The position numbers and the translations under genes are program-made. A model generated the notes under the pieces. It searched no databases. It worked only from the letters and a program-made list of their open reading frames with translations, and was not told the origin of the DNA. This document shows positions 53,953 through 62,167 of a stretch of 64,000 nt of DNA, in pieces. How positions within the stretch are numbered: position 1 is the stretch's first letter; each line of letters starts with the position of its first letter. The DNA is from Natrinema hispanicum (GTDB taxonomy: Archaea > Halobacteriota > Halobacteria > Halobacteriales > Natrialbaceae): NCBI RefSeq assembly GCF_004217335.1, contig NZ_SHMP01000007.1, positions 186,001 through 250,000 of the forward strand, read 5' to 3'.

Positions 53953-54015
53953 TAAGTTGAAAGGCTGACAGGTCTGACCGGAATACGTACGGGGCAGAAA
54001 TCAGGTATCCAGAGT

Positions 54016-54903
54016 ATGACGGACGAGGACAGTACACGGGAAGCGGCTTACGCGGTGTTGACTGACGAGACCCGCGTTCGCATCCTCTTCGCGCTCGCGG
54101 ACCGATACGACGAGGCATGGTCGTCTGAGTGGCCCACCTTCTCAGAGTTGCGCACGCAGGTCGGTGTGAACGACACGAGCCGCTTCAGTTATCACCTCAC
54201 CGAACTCCAAGACGAGTTCGTCCGCAAAGTCGATGGGCGGTATCTGCCACGAGTGGCGGCTCTCGAAATCGTGGCCGCGATTCGGGCGGGCACATATGGC
54301 GAAGCTAGAGCTGGCGACGAGGAGAGCGACATTGAGCAACGAGAAATAGACTGTGAGTGCCTGCACTGTGATCAAGCGCTCGTCGCGACCTACCGGAACC
54401 ACCAGCTGTACGTCGGCTGTCCTGAGCATGGTGCTGCGGTCGCGTATCCTACGCCTCCACGGGCGGCCCGGAGCCGGACGATAGACGAAGTCATCGACTG
54501 CTCGCTACGGAAACACGCTTGCGACGTGCGACTGCTTCGGGAGGGTGTCTGTCCACACTGCTGGGGAACTGCCAATTTGTCGTTTCCTCGCGACTCCGTC
54601 CCGGACACGTACCTCCTCGATGATGTACCGTACGCGACTGCAGCATGTGACATTTGCTGGTTGTCGTATCCGATCCCGATCGCACACACGATTCTCGGTC
54701 ACCCTGCCGTCGAGACGCTATACGCCAACTGTGGGCTCGGACCACGGGACGCTCAGCTCGGGCCACACGATCTGGCGCGAGTGAGTGACGTGTCTCTTTC
54801 CGAAAGAGACTCACCGGCTGCTCGAATCGTCGTCGAACTCAGAGACAATCAGGTGGTCTTCGATCTTGACGAGACCTGCAGTGTCCTCGATCACCGGCGT
54901 TGA
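54016..54903 (+). CDS. ArsR-like HTH regulator with C-terminal zinc domain
   Basis: A 295-residue protein. The N-terminal winged helix contains YAVLTDETRVRILFALADRY and TFSELRTQVGVNDTSRFSYH, then LTELQDEFVRKVDGRYLP (residues 10-80). The C-terminal part has Cys pairs (CECLHCDQ, GVCPHCWG, CDICW) and resembles the DUF7351-type sensor domain of haloarchaeal regulators. Divergently placed with the CPBP protease, its likely target. Confidence 0.85.
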   Translation: MTDEDSTREAAYAVLTDETRVRILFALADRYDEAWSSEWPTFSELRTQVGVNDTSRFSYHLTELQDEFVRKVDGRYLPRVAALEIVAAIRAGTYGEARAGDEESDIEQREIDCECLHCDQALVATYRNHQLYVGCPEHGAAVAYPTPPRAARSRTIDEVIDCSLRKHACDVRLLREGVCPHCWGTANLSFPRDSVPDTYLLDDVPYATAACDICWLSYPIPIAHTILGHPAVETLYANCGLGPRDAQLGPHDLARVSDVSLSERDSPAARIVVELRDNQVVFDLDETCSVLDHRR

Positions 54904-55091
54904 TAGCGCTCGAAGTCGGCTGTTTGTCTAACATCCTCACTCTGGTCTCCCATCGTGGAGACGGCTACGCGGATATGTCGAGCCGCGCCAGAAAGCACGC
55001 TGCTGTTCCGGATGTATCGGTGCATCCGACGATGCTGCCAGAGACGCCAGTGAGCGTGGGTTGCGGTGATTAGCGAAAACTGAGGAAGATA

Positions 55092-55484
55092 TCACGCTGG
55101 TGCAACATCGGGAGAGTGCTGGCCGATGGGAAGGTCGATATCGATCTCATCGTACCACACAACCGGACGCTTTGCGCGACCGTTTTGCTCGAGTTCGACG
55201 AGTCCGTAGTCGGCAAGCTCGGTCACGTTCTCAGTGACTTCTGGCGGATGACGGCCGACAATTCGCGCGAGTTCACGAATACTGTCTGGCTCATGATCAG
55301 CGATCGCCTCGAGGAGTTCGAGATTCGTCGGCCGAAAGATTCGACCGAACGTCTCGAGGTCCTCCACGGAGAGCGTCGACGGCTTGGGGTCGACACTCTC
55401 GCCAGCATCGAGAGCAGCAAGCGTGTCTTCGAGATCGCTACGGTCGGACGACGAGTTGATACGGACGTGAAGTGTTTGGGTCAT
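55092..55484 (-). CDS. TumA-like (HVO_A0114 family) HTH antitoxin
   Basis: A 130-residue protein starting MTQTLHVRINSSSDRSDLED. Its winged helix is FGRIFRPTNLELLEAIADHE, SIRELARIVGRHPPEVTENV then LADYGLVELEQNGRAKRPVV. This family is the HTH partner of TumE-type (DUF6516) toxins. It follows the toxin gene by 18 bp on the same strand. An almost identical copy is at 60798-61190. Confidence 0.85.
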   Translation of the reverse strand: MTQTLHVRINSSSDRSDLEDTLAALDAGESVDPKPSTLSVEDLETFGRIFRPTNLELLEAIADHEPDSIRELARIVGRHPPEVTENVTELADYGLVELEQNGRAKRPVVWYDEIDIDLPIGQHSPDVAPA

Positions 55485-55502
55485 GGGTGTGGGATCGGTG
55501 TA

Positions 55503-55799
55503 TTACCAGTCGGTTCGTTTGGCGAACGGAAGCGCCGAACGCCAAGCACGATACAGCGTCTGTAGTCCCGGATAGTCGGTCTCGTAGACCTCCGAGTCAA
55601 GATGCAGTTCGTGAATTCCGTGGTGGTTATCGAATCGGATGATTGGATCATCAGCGCCGGCGACGCCGTAGTGGAAGGCGTACTTGATGCCGTCTGGAAA
55701 CTTCTCGGACTCGGGCACCGAAAGTACGCGGACACGGGCGACAGTACCATCCGAATAGGCTTCAATCTCGTCACGAACAACTGTGACGTCATCACTCAT
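55503..55799 (-). CDS. TumE/DUF6516-like toxin
   Basis: A 98-residue protein: MSDDVTVVRDEIEAYSDGTV, IKYAFHYGVAGADDPIIRFD and NHHGIHELHLDSEVYETDYP, ending LPFAKRTDW. The HYGV.G....IIRFDN.HG.HE pattern is typical for TumE family proteins, which are toxins paired with HTH antitoxins. Toxin first, then antitoxin, in one operon. A truncated second copy is at 61194-61290. Confidence 0.85.
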   Translation of the reverse strand: MSDDVTVVRDEIEAYSDGTVARVRVLSVPESEKFPDGIKYAFHYGVAGADDPIIRFDNHHGIHELHLDSEVYETDYPGLQTLYRAWRSALPFAKRTDW

Positions 55800-55886
55800 C
55801 CCTGTTTGTTAGTATGAGTCCTAACACGATAAGCGTTAGGGTTCTCCCTAACATAGCCTGAGGAATATGCGACCACGATCATTTGG

Positions 55887-56073
55887 TCGCGTTGCAAAGC
55901 CGTCTCGAGTTTGCCGCTGAGAGTCGCGGCGACACCTACTACAGACAGTGATACTGCGTTAGAATGGCGTGCACCGAGTGCACGTAGTTGAGAGAGCGTT
56001 AGAGGTAGGCACTACTGACCGTCTACTCACCCACAGCGCGAAACTCTAGACCACTTTGAGACGGCACAAAATA
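55887..56073. repeat. Dispersed 170-190 bp repeat, copy 2
   Basis: Direct repeat of 52328-52495, with the same central GTGCACCGAGTGCAC and the ends GCGTTGCAAAGCCGTCTCGA and CTAGACCACTTTGAGACGGC. It has an insertion of about 15 bp relative to copy 1. The two copies bracket 3.4 kb containing the CPBP protease, ArsR-like and TumE/TumA genes. Confidence 0.65.
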
Positions 56074-56120
56074 ACTGCTCCAGCACTAGGTTTATACCGC
56101 TCGGCAGACTTCCTTCCAGT

Positions 56121-56225
56121 ATGAGCCTCAAAGAGACAGTTGACTACCTCGCCGAGGAACTTGACCTCGAGCGAAGTGAACACGTCCGTGAGGTCGGTCA
56201 GTCGGTCGCAGAGCTTCGCGACTGA
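56121..56225 (+). CDS. Possible 34-aa acidic protein
   Basis: MSLKETVDYLAEELDLERSE then HVREVGQSVAELRD. A TTTATACCG box lies 27-32 bp upstream, well placed for a leaderless start. It is helical and could be a fragment of, or partner for, a larger protein. Its stop meets the end of the Fic-like gene. Confidence 0.4.
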   Translation: MSLKETVDYLAEELDLERSEHVREVGQSVAELRD

Positions 56226-56630
56226 TCAGAACATTTCCCTGAAGTCTCGCTCAACGAGTCCTTCCTCCAGATACGTGATGAACTCCTGTTTCGTTGGCCC
56301 TGGCTGATCGAGTAGATAATCCCGTTCAGCACGTTTGAGGACTGCCTGAGCGAATTCCGTACAGTGTGTTTCGTGCAGACTAGCGTACTCCGTGAGGGCC
56401 TCTCGCCAGTGCATATCCAGCTCGAATTTGGTTAGTCGGATTTGGATTCCATCTTTCCGTTCGACGAGGTCAACGTCTAACTCTTCGAGTTTCTTGAATC
56501 GAAGATTATTCCGGCGGACTGTGATGAGCCGTTTGGAATCGACGATGTAGGGATCGACCCACTCACGCCAGGTATTATCGTCGACGTGGGTTCGTGGCAT
56601 CTCAAAATCCGGTTCGATACTCTCAATACA
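56226..56630 (-). pseudogene. C-terminal half of the Fic-like gene, separated by an ISH1-type element
   Basis: The frame reads CIESIEPDFEMPRTHVDDNT and WREWVDPYIVDSKRLITVRR through to VERDFREMF at the stop. It continues the frame of 57579-58061: joining them at the 8-bp duplication GAATTGAA restores MLQFCIESIEP without a shift. The complete protein would have about 295 residues. Confidence 0.85.
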
Positions 56631-56638
56631 GAATTGAA

Positions 56639-57578
56639 GGCTGCGTTGAATCACTAGACGGCGTCGGGGAAGGTCAGTAAATCGAAGGAGTTGAAGCGGG
56701 AAAACTTGGTTGTCCATGACGCAAATCTCCCGCTTCACCGAGCGTTGCGTCTCGATTGCACAAAGAGTTACGGGTGAACGAGGCGAATCCGCCGCCCCGA
56801 CTGGTGGCGGCGGATTCGCCGACTATGCCCTCATTTCGCTGCATTGCCTCCGGATTTACCTTGATACGTCCTACCGGATGACGATCGATCTGTTGAAGGA
56901 AATGCCGCAAATAACAGGGGAGATCGGCCTTGACGTGGCCGATCTCCCCGCTCCATCTACGCTGTGTAAGGCGTTTGATCGGATCGAGATGAGTGTCTGT
57001 CGAGTGCTACTGCGCCAGTCGGCGCAGTTGCACGACCCCTCTGAACATGCTGCTATCGATGCAACATTCTACGAACGTGATCGTGCGAGCCGCCACTACT
57101 GCCACCGAACAAATTACCGCGTTCAAACGCTCAAAGTCACAAAACTCGTCGATACAGCAACGCAAGCCGTTCTCGATCTTCACTGCTCGACGACGTTAGA
57201 AGGAAGCGACGCAGACCTCGCCGAGCAGATCGCCCGCCGGAACGCGGGCGATCTGCGGTCACTTGCCGCTGACAAGGGCTACGATAAGCAAGCGCTCCGC
57301 GAACAGCTCCGTGAACTCGACATTCGTCCGCTGATCAAACACCGGATCTTTGCTCCCTACGATCACGCTCACAACGCTCGTATTGACGACGATCGGTACG
57401 CTCAGCGGTCAATGACTGAAACCGTGAACTCCGCAGTCAAGCGCTCGCTCGGCTACGCCGTGCGAGCGCGTACCTGGTACCGAGAGTTCCGTGAAATAAC
57501 CCTAATGTGTGTCGTCTATAACATCAAGCGGGCCGTCAAACGGTGAAATCCACCGCCGTATGGCGATTCAACACAGCC
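56639..57578 (+). mobile_element. ISH1-type (IS5 family) element with 8-bp target duplication
   Basis: A 940-bp element with ends GGCTGCGTTGAATC (56639) and, on the minus strand, GGCTGTGTTGAATC (57578). It is flanked by GAATTGAA at 56631-56638 and 57579-57586. An 8-bp duplication is known for ISH1. One intact transposase gene inside. The insertion interrupts the Fic-like gene in its catalytic loop region. Confidence 0.9.
56716..57546 (+). CDS. ISH1-like IS5 family transposase
   Basis: About 276 residues from the ATG at 56716 (MTQISRFTERCVSIAQRV). Catalytic segments: HAAIDATFYERDRASRHYCH (first Asp), DLRSLAADKGYDKQALREQL (second Asp) and RSMTETVNSAVKRSLGYAVR (Glu). It is a paralogue of the transposase at 50113-50934 with the same layout. 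Intact. Confidence 0.9.
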   Translation: MTQISRFTERCVSIAQRVTGERGESAAPTGGGGFADYALISLHCLRIYLDTSYRMTIDLLKEMPQITGEIGLDVADLPAPSTLCKAFDRIEMSVCRVLLRQSAQLHDPSEHAAIDATFYERDRASRHYCHRTNYRVQTLKVTKLVDTATQAVLDLHCSTTLEGSDADLAEQIARRNAGDLRSLAADKGYDKQALREQLRELDIRPLIKHRIFAPYDHAHNARIDDDRYAQRSMTETVNSAVKRSLGYAVRARTWYREFREITLMCVVYNIKRAVKR

Positions 57579-58061
57579 GAATTGAAGCATCGCAATGCCG
57601 GTTCGGTGATTCGCATTCGGGAGAGAATGCCGGAGGATCAAATTCGACATCACTTCGCCGGCGACTTCATGAACCGATGATCCCCACGACACGTGATCGA
57701 GTGCCTGTTGGATCTTTTGCGGCTCGAACTCCTTGTAGAGCCGGAACTCATCTGCTTCTCGGGCATCGACAGCGGCCTCAAGCAGTTCCACTAACCGGAA
57801 TGCGACAACTTGCCCAGCACGAGGGAGATCACGAATACGGTCACTCAGCCACTTCCTGTCGAAGTCAATCTCTTGGGCAGATTCGATCTCTGTATCGCCC
57901 TCGTAGAGTACATAAACTGGTGTTTCAAAGGGATAACCGATCAGCTTGGTCGGCTCATCGGACTGCTCTCGCCGAGAACGGATCTCTGTCAGTGACGCTG
58001 AGCTAAATTTGAGTGAGAAACTTTCGGCTTGTGGATGATGATAGAAGACGAGCCGGTCCAT
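57579..58061 (-). pseudogene. N-terminal half of a Fic-like gene, interrupted by an IS element
   Basis: From the ATG at 58061 (MDRLVFYHHPQAESFSLKFS) the frame runs to LILRHSLPNANHRTGIAMLQ at the insertion point. HSLPNANHRTG resembles the Fic loop HxFxxGNGRxxR with the His, Asn and Arg kept and Gly replaced. Fic proteins transfer AMP or other groups. The rest is at 56226-56630. The gene is inactive unless the element excises. Confidence 0.75.
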
Positions 58062-58132
58062 TTCTCTCTAGGTATTTGAGGTGGGTCGGTAAAGCAGTCC
58101 TGTTTTCATCTGTCTTTAGCTAAACCTCAGCC

Positions 58133-58290
58133 CTCGGCTGTGTAGCGGTAGCGGGCCTCTCTTGGAGTATCGGTCGTTGTTGATGTCTTTTTGAGCGTCG
58201 TTGATCAGTCGCTCCAGCAACGGTGGCTCTTTCACTCGAAAAAATAGGGTTTCTTCGGGTCGCCTACCGATCTTACGACTCCGAATATCC
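58133..58290 (-). pseudogene. C-terminal fragment of an unknown gene
   Basis: The minus-strand frame SRKIGRRPEETLFFRVKEPP, LLERLINDAQKDINNDRYSK and RGPLPLHSRGLRFS is coding-like at its end but has no valid start; upstream it runs into repeats (58390-58445). Unknown family. Near 58300-58345 the plus strand resembles 47640-47690. Confidence 0.3.
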
Positions 58291-58422
58291 CTTATTCTTC
58301 GATTCTGGAATGGCTCCGTGGTGTTCGTCGACGAACTACTCAAACAGTCGGCCAAAACAGCCATCACACTGCTGATGTTCGTTGGCTTACCAGATACGAG
58401 CATAGACGACTTTAGAACGGGA

Positions 58423-58596
58423 TCAAACTTTAGACGACTTTGGGACGGGACCAATATATTGCTCGCCGTAGAACGGACGTTCCTCGTGGTTCGAGAGAAT
58501 GAGCCAGGGCCGAGCGTCCTCGTCACCTTTGAATGGGTCATCGCCGTAGACGACATCGCCCCGTTCGAAAACAGGGGCTGCTTCTTCGTCGGTCAC
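58423..58596 (-). pseudogene. Truncated PemK/MazF-like toxin (second copy)
   Basis: From the GTG at 58596 the frame reads TDEEAAPVFERGDVVYGDDP, FKGDEDARPWLILSNHEERP and FYGEQYIG, matching the first half of the toxin at 29366. It then diverges (PVPKSSKV) into a tandem repeat of about 28 bp (GACGACTTT...ACGGGA, 58405-58455). About 55 C-terminal residues are gone, so the toxin is very probably dead. Confidence 0.8.
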
Positions 58597-58964
58597 TGTT
58601 CGTCCTCGACGCTCGGGTGTGGTTTCTGAGGTGCGTGCTCGCGCCACGCCTCCTTGTCCTCGGTACCGAGTTGGTCGTTGAACAGTTCGGTCGCCCGCTC
58701 GTAGCCGCTGTATCCGTCGAGGCGCTCTGCGTCGTCGGTCACCGCCCAGTACGTTGCCTTGTGCTCGACCAGGTCGCGGTTCTTCAATCGCGAGAGAGCG
58801 GTGCTAACCGCACCCTCGTCGACGCCAATTTGAGAGGCGATCTCGCGGGCCTTGAACGCTCGCTCCTCGTTGGCGGCGAGAAACCCGAGGACCTGATCTG
58901 CGACCGAAAGATCCGCGAGCTCGTCCTCGCTCGTGTTCTCGAAGGTATCTCGGTCGATGGACAT
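58593..58964 (-). CDS. MarR-like HTH antitoxin (second copy)
   Basis: A 123-residue protein nearly identical to the antitoxin at 28998-29369: MSIDRDTFENTSEDELADLS, FKAREIASQIGVDEGAVSTA, then the same charged tail. Frame fully intact although its toxin is truncated. The upstream GTAGCTTTCACTCCTAACAC segment is also shared with the first copy. It could act as a stand-alone antitoxin or cross-protect against the other copy's toxin. Confidence 0.82.
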   Translation of the reverse strand: MSIDRDTFENTSEDELADLSVADQVLGFLAANEERAFKAREIASQIGVDEGAVSTALSRLKNRDLVEHKATYWAVTDDAERLDGYSGYERATELFNDQLGTEDKEAWREHAPQKPHPSVEDEQ

Positions 58965-59079
58965 CGTTGAATGGGGGATACGTTATGCACTGTAAAGAGT
59001 GTTAGGAGTGAAAGCTACGAAAACACTGAAATGCTATCCACTATTCTTACACGGTTGAACGCGTTCGTGGACGAGTTTG

Positions 59080-59271
59080 GCCATTGAGCAGACAAACCAA
59101 GCACTCTCTGAATCTGCCTCTGTGCAACGAGACATCGACGCCGAGACGATCCAAAAATGGCAGACGATCCGCCGCAACCTAGCATTCGCGAACGCTGCTC
59201 TCTCGATTGCGAATGTCCAGCGCTTCGTTGATGATGACCGTCACTTGACTGATGACAGCGTTCCCACGTAA
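59080..59271 (+). pseudogene. C-terminal fragment, unknown
   Basis: The frame EQTNQALSESASVQRDIDAE, TIQKWQTIRRNLAFANAALS and IANVQRFVDDDRHLTDDSVP T ends at 59271. It is coding-like and helical, but begins without a standard start just after a stop. Probably the tail of a truncated gene upstream of the fusion protein. Confidence 0.4.
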
Positions 59272-59358
59272 CATCTGGGTGGGGAACGTTCCTCCGGATA
59301 CTCGAGTACAAGTGCTTGAAAGACTCTATAGGAGTTCGTCTCGTTCTCGCAAGCAACC

Positions 59359-60789
59359 GTGCCAACGTTTGGCCGAACACAATCTGGGAAATGGCACATC
59401 GTCGGGCCTGATGGATGCCGATATGGACGAGCATTTGCTGATGAGACAGGGAACTCACCAGATAAGTCCATCACAGCAACAGATATTGTCGCATACGAAC
59501 CACCCGAATCACCAGACAGTACTCAATCTCGTTCGAGATCACTCTCCTCTACAGGGAGACCCGTTCTACAGGGCCGAACCACTGAGCAGCGTCTTGTCTT
59601 CCCGACTGACATTCGTGAGAAGAGCCCTGACGTGTGTGAGTCATGCCGCCTACAACTAGAACAACAGCAGAAGCAGCGCTCACAAGTCATCACTCAACTC
59701 AAGCGAGTGACGCCGGTTCGTGACATCGATTGGGAGATGGTTGAAGAGGAGACTAAACGCCCCTGTGACTGGTGCTGCGCCCACGAACTCACGACATGGC
59801 ACAGTAGTGAGCTCAACTGTACGGTCTGTCCAGCCTGTGGCCGCCTCTTCGAGACATCACTCGGTGAGCCAACTGCTGAAAATTCACCAGACGAAGATCT
59901 CCTGCCGGAAACGCCAACAGAGCCGGTTGAGCCGATTGTGTTCGGAGCAACACTCCCAGACTACGACCCCACTGAACTGGTTGGGAGCAATCGCCCACTG
60001 ATCAAATACCGCGAAAAGAACAAATATGCTGAGCTGGTGCTTGAACTCGAGCGAACCGGCCACGCGTTCTCAGCCGACGGGATCGCTGCACTCGAGGAGA
60101 TTCGTTCGAACTACGCCGATCGAGTTGCTGACGACACCGCCCACCAGACTGATGTCACGCTAGATATCGGTATGACGCCGCGTACGGCAACGATCAAAGG
60201 AATATTTCCCGAGGATAGTTCATCGGTGATCGGAACGTGTTGGGATGTCGTGAGCGATCCGACCAAGTGGTACCCGATCGGATGGCCAGAGCAAGGGTGG
60301 ATCCACCGTCGGTCAGCTGATCCCTCTATTCCTGGTGACGAGCCCGTTGGAGACGCATTTCCACGTCTCCAAACACAGACACCATCTCAATCAGTCGATC
60401 TCGAGATACTTCAAGAAGTAACCGAGCCAGGCCGCTATGAGCGAGGAAGCCGCTACTACGAACGTGGATCAGTGACTGAGCTCGAGTACGTAGACGATAC
60501 TCTCCAAGCAACAGTCCAAGGGAGCCGTCCATACGATGTTCGGGTTACACTCTCGCAGGGAAGCTATGTCAGTGGCCAGTGTAGCTGTCCTGATGATGCA
60601 GTGCCGTGTAAGCATATCGTCGCAGCCGTACTGGCTAGCGGTGACGTCGAAGCCGCCGGCGGTGATCAATCGCTGGAAGCTCTCCTTGCAGCGGCGTCCG
60701 CCGAAGAGCTCCGGAGTGTACTTTCTGAGATCGCGGACGAAGATATAGGGCTTCGCAAGCGCCTCTATGAGGAATTGAGCGAAGACTGA
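59359..60789 (+). CDS. Fusion protein: CxxC zinc fingers plus SWIM domain
   Basis: A 476-residue protein that joins the two domains encoded separately at 20758 and 22565. The N-terminal module is KWHIVGPDGCRYG with CESC. The second zinc site is CDWCCAHELTTWHSSELNCT then CPACGRLF. The third part RPLIKYREKNKYAELVLELE followed by RTGHAFSADG matches the C-terminal part of the 22565 protein. From about residue 350, YERGSRYYERGSV and CSCPDDAVPCKH form a SWIM module like that of the 20758 protein. The long helical tail of the 20758 protein is absent. It ends 9 bp from the convergent antitoxin gene at 60798. Confidence 0.85.
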   Translation: MPTFGRTQSGKWHIVGPDGCRYGRAFADETGNSPDKSITATDIVAYEPPESPDSTQSRSRSLSSTGRPVLQGRTTEQRLVFPTDIREKSPDVCESCRLQLEQQQKQRSQVITQLKRVTPVRDIDWEMVEEETKRPCDWCCAHELTTWHSSELNCTVCPACGRLFETSLGEPTAENSPDEDLLPETPTEPVEPIVFGATLPDYDPTELVGSNRPLIKYREKNKYAELVLELERTGHAFSADGIAALEEIRSNYADRVADDTAHQTDVTLDIGMTPRTATIKGIFPEDSSSVIGTCWDVVSDPTKWYPIGWPEQGWIHRRSADPSIPGDEPVGDAFPRLQTQTPSQSVDLEILQEVTEPGRYERGSRYYERGSVTELEYVDDTLQATVQGSRPYDVRVTLSQGSYVSGQCSCPDDAVPCKHIVAAVLASGDVEAAGGDQSLEALLAAASAEELRSVLSEIADEDIGLRKRLYEELSED

Positions 60790-60797
60790 GCAGGATA

Positions 60798-61190
60798 TCA
60801 CGCTGGTGCAACATCGGGGGAGTGCTGGCCGATGGGAAGGTCGATATCGATCTCATCGTACCACACAACCGGACGCTTTGCGCGACCGTTTTGCTCGAGT
60901 TCGACGAGTCCGTAGTCGGCAAGTTCGGTCACGTTCTCAGTGACTTCTGGCGGATGACGGCCGACGATTCGAGCGAGTTCACGAATACTGTCTGGCTCAT
61001 GATCAGCGATCGCCTCGAGGAGTTTGAGATTCGTCGACCGAAAGATTCGACCGAACGTCTCGAGGTCCTCTACCGAGAGCGTCGACGGCTTGGGGTCGAC
61101 ACTCTCGCCAGCATCGAGAGCAGCAAGCGTGTCTTCGAGATCGCTACGGTCGGACGATGAGTTGATACGGACGTGAAGTGTTTGGGTCAT
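60798..61190 (-). CDS. TumA-like HTH antitoxin (second copy)
   Basis: A 130-residue protein differing from the 55092-55484 copy at only one or two visible residues (for example IFRSTNLKL instead of IFRPTNLEL). Intact. Its toxin gene upstream is truncated (61194-61290). The duplicated block spans about 505 bp (55086-55590 and 60793-61298). Confidence 0.85.
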   Translation of the reverse strand: MTQTLHVRINSSSDRSDLEDTLAALDAGESVDPKPSTLSVEDLETFGRIFRSTNLKLLEAIADHEPDSIRELARIVGRHPPEVTENVTELADYGLVELEQNGRAKRPVVWYDEIDIDLPIGQHSPDVAPA

Positions 61191-61193
61191 GGG

Positions 61194-61290
61194 TGTGGGA
61201 TCGGTGTATTACCAGCCGGTTCGTTTGGCGAACGGAAGTGCCGAACGCCAAGCACGATACAGCGTCTGCAGTCCCGGATATCGGCCTCGT
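61194..61290 (-). pseudogene. Truncated TumE-like toxin (second copy)
   Basis: Only the last about 28 residues remain (PGLQTLYRAWRSALPFAKRT then GW and stop). Upstream of about 61292 the sequence is unrelated. The toxin N-terminus with its conserved HYGV and HHGIHE motifs is lost. Confidence 0.8.
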
Positions 61291-61418
61291 AGGAAGATTG
61301 CGATTCCACTTGTAATTCAAGAAAACTGTTCAAATCTATTCTCATATAGGACACTCTGTGTGCTGGTTTCTACAAGATCGCCGGGAACTTTATCGGTATT
61401 GTTTGCAAACGTAGAACC

Positions 61419-61640
61419 ATGTCGATCCGGGAGGTTGTGGGACCGGACTCACTTGACCAAATGGTCTATGTTATTATGGTTTGGACTATTATCGTGTTCG
61501 CTTCTGCTTACATTCTTGACGGGCCAATTGTACGGTTAGAATCCCTCATCGGAACTGGAATTCTCCTTATTTGGGTCATCTGGGGTGTCAATTATCGTCT
61601 CCAGAAGATACAACAGGAACGGTACAAGCAGAATAGATAG
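61419..61640 (+). CDS. Small two-helix membrane protein
   Basis: A 73-residue protein (MSIREVVGPDSLDQMVYVIM) with helices VYVIMVWTIIVFASAYIL and LIGTGILLIWVIWGVNYRL, followed by a basic tail (QKIQQERYKQNR). A TTTATCGG box lies about 28 bp upstream. Function unknown. Confidence 0.6.
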   Translation: MSIREVVGPDSLDQMVYVIMVWTIIVFASAYILDGPIVRLESLIGTGILLIWVIWGVNYRLQKIQQERYKQNR

Positions 61641-61736
61641 ATATTGAAGACGACAAGTAAATAGTGATAGTTCACCAAATATATCCAGCGAGGGCATGAT
61701 ATAAATGCTCTTCCGATATTAGAATGTAACTTCTGT

Positions 61737-61946
61737 ATGTCTAAACAAACTAGTCAACCTTCAGAACCAGCTTATTGGTGGATTGGTTATGTCATGCTTT
61801 TTGGATTCCTATCTGCTGTTATTTCTATAACTCTACAATCAGGTGTTTTTCCACATCCAGTTCCAAATTCGATCCTGAATATAATCGGATACAGTGGTAT
61901 CTTTCTGATCCTGGTCGCGTTTCTCATCCAAATATTGCTTGAGTGA
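61737..61946 (+). CDS. Small two-helix membrane protein
   Basis: A 69-residue protein, MSKQTSQPSEPAYWWIGYVM then LFGFLSAVISITL and ILNIIGYSGIFLILVAFLIQ. AT-rich codon use compared with the neighbours. Unknown family. The flank up to 62167 holds no gene. Confidence 0.55.
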   Translation: MSKQTSQPSEPAYWWIGYVMLFGFLSAVISITLQSGVFPHPVPNSILNIIGYSGIFLILVAFLIQILLE

Positions 61947-62167
61947 TTAATATTCTTTTTTCACCTCCTGTTATTCTCAACCTCTCCACATATGACAGGA
62001 AAAATTTCGCACCCAATATTGTACTTTTGACGTTAAAATCTGACTTCAATAGTATCTGTGTACCTTCTGGCGACTAAGATTTTAGAAGCTAACACCACTT
62101 CCGGTTTCAGTTGGTTTCATGGTGGTTTTATAGTAGGGGTTTAGTTAAACATATAGGTGTATCCTCT

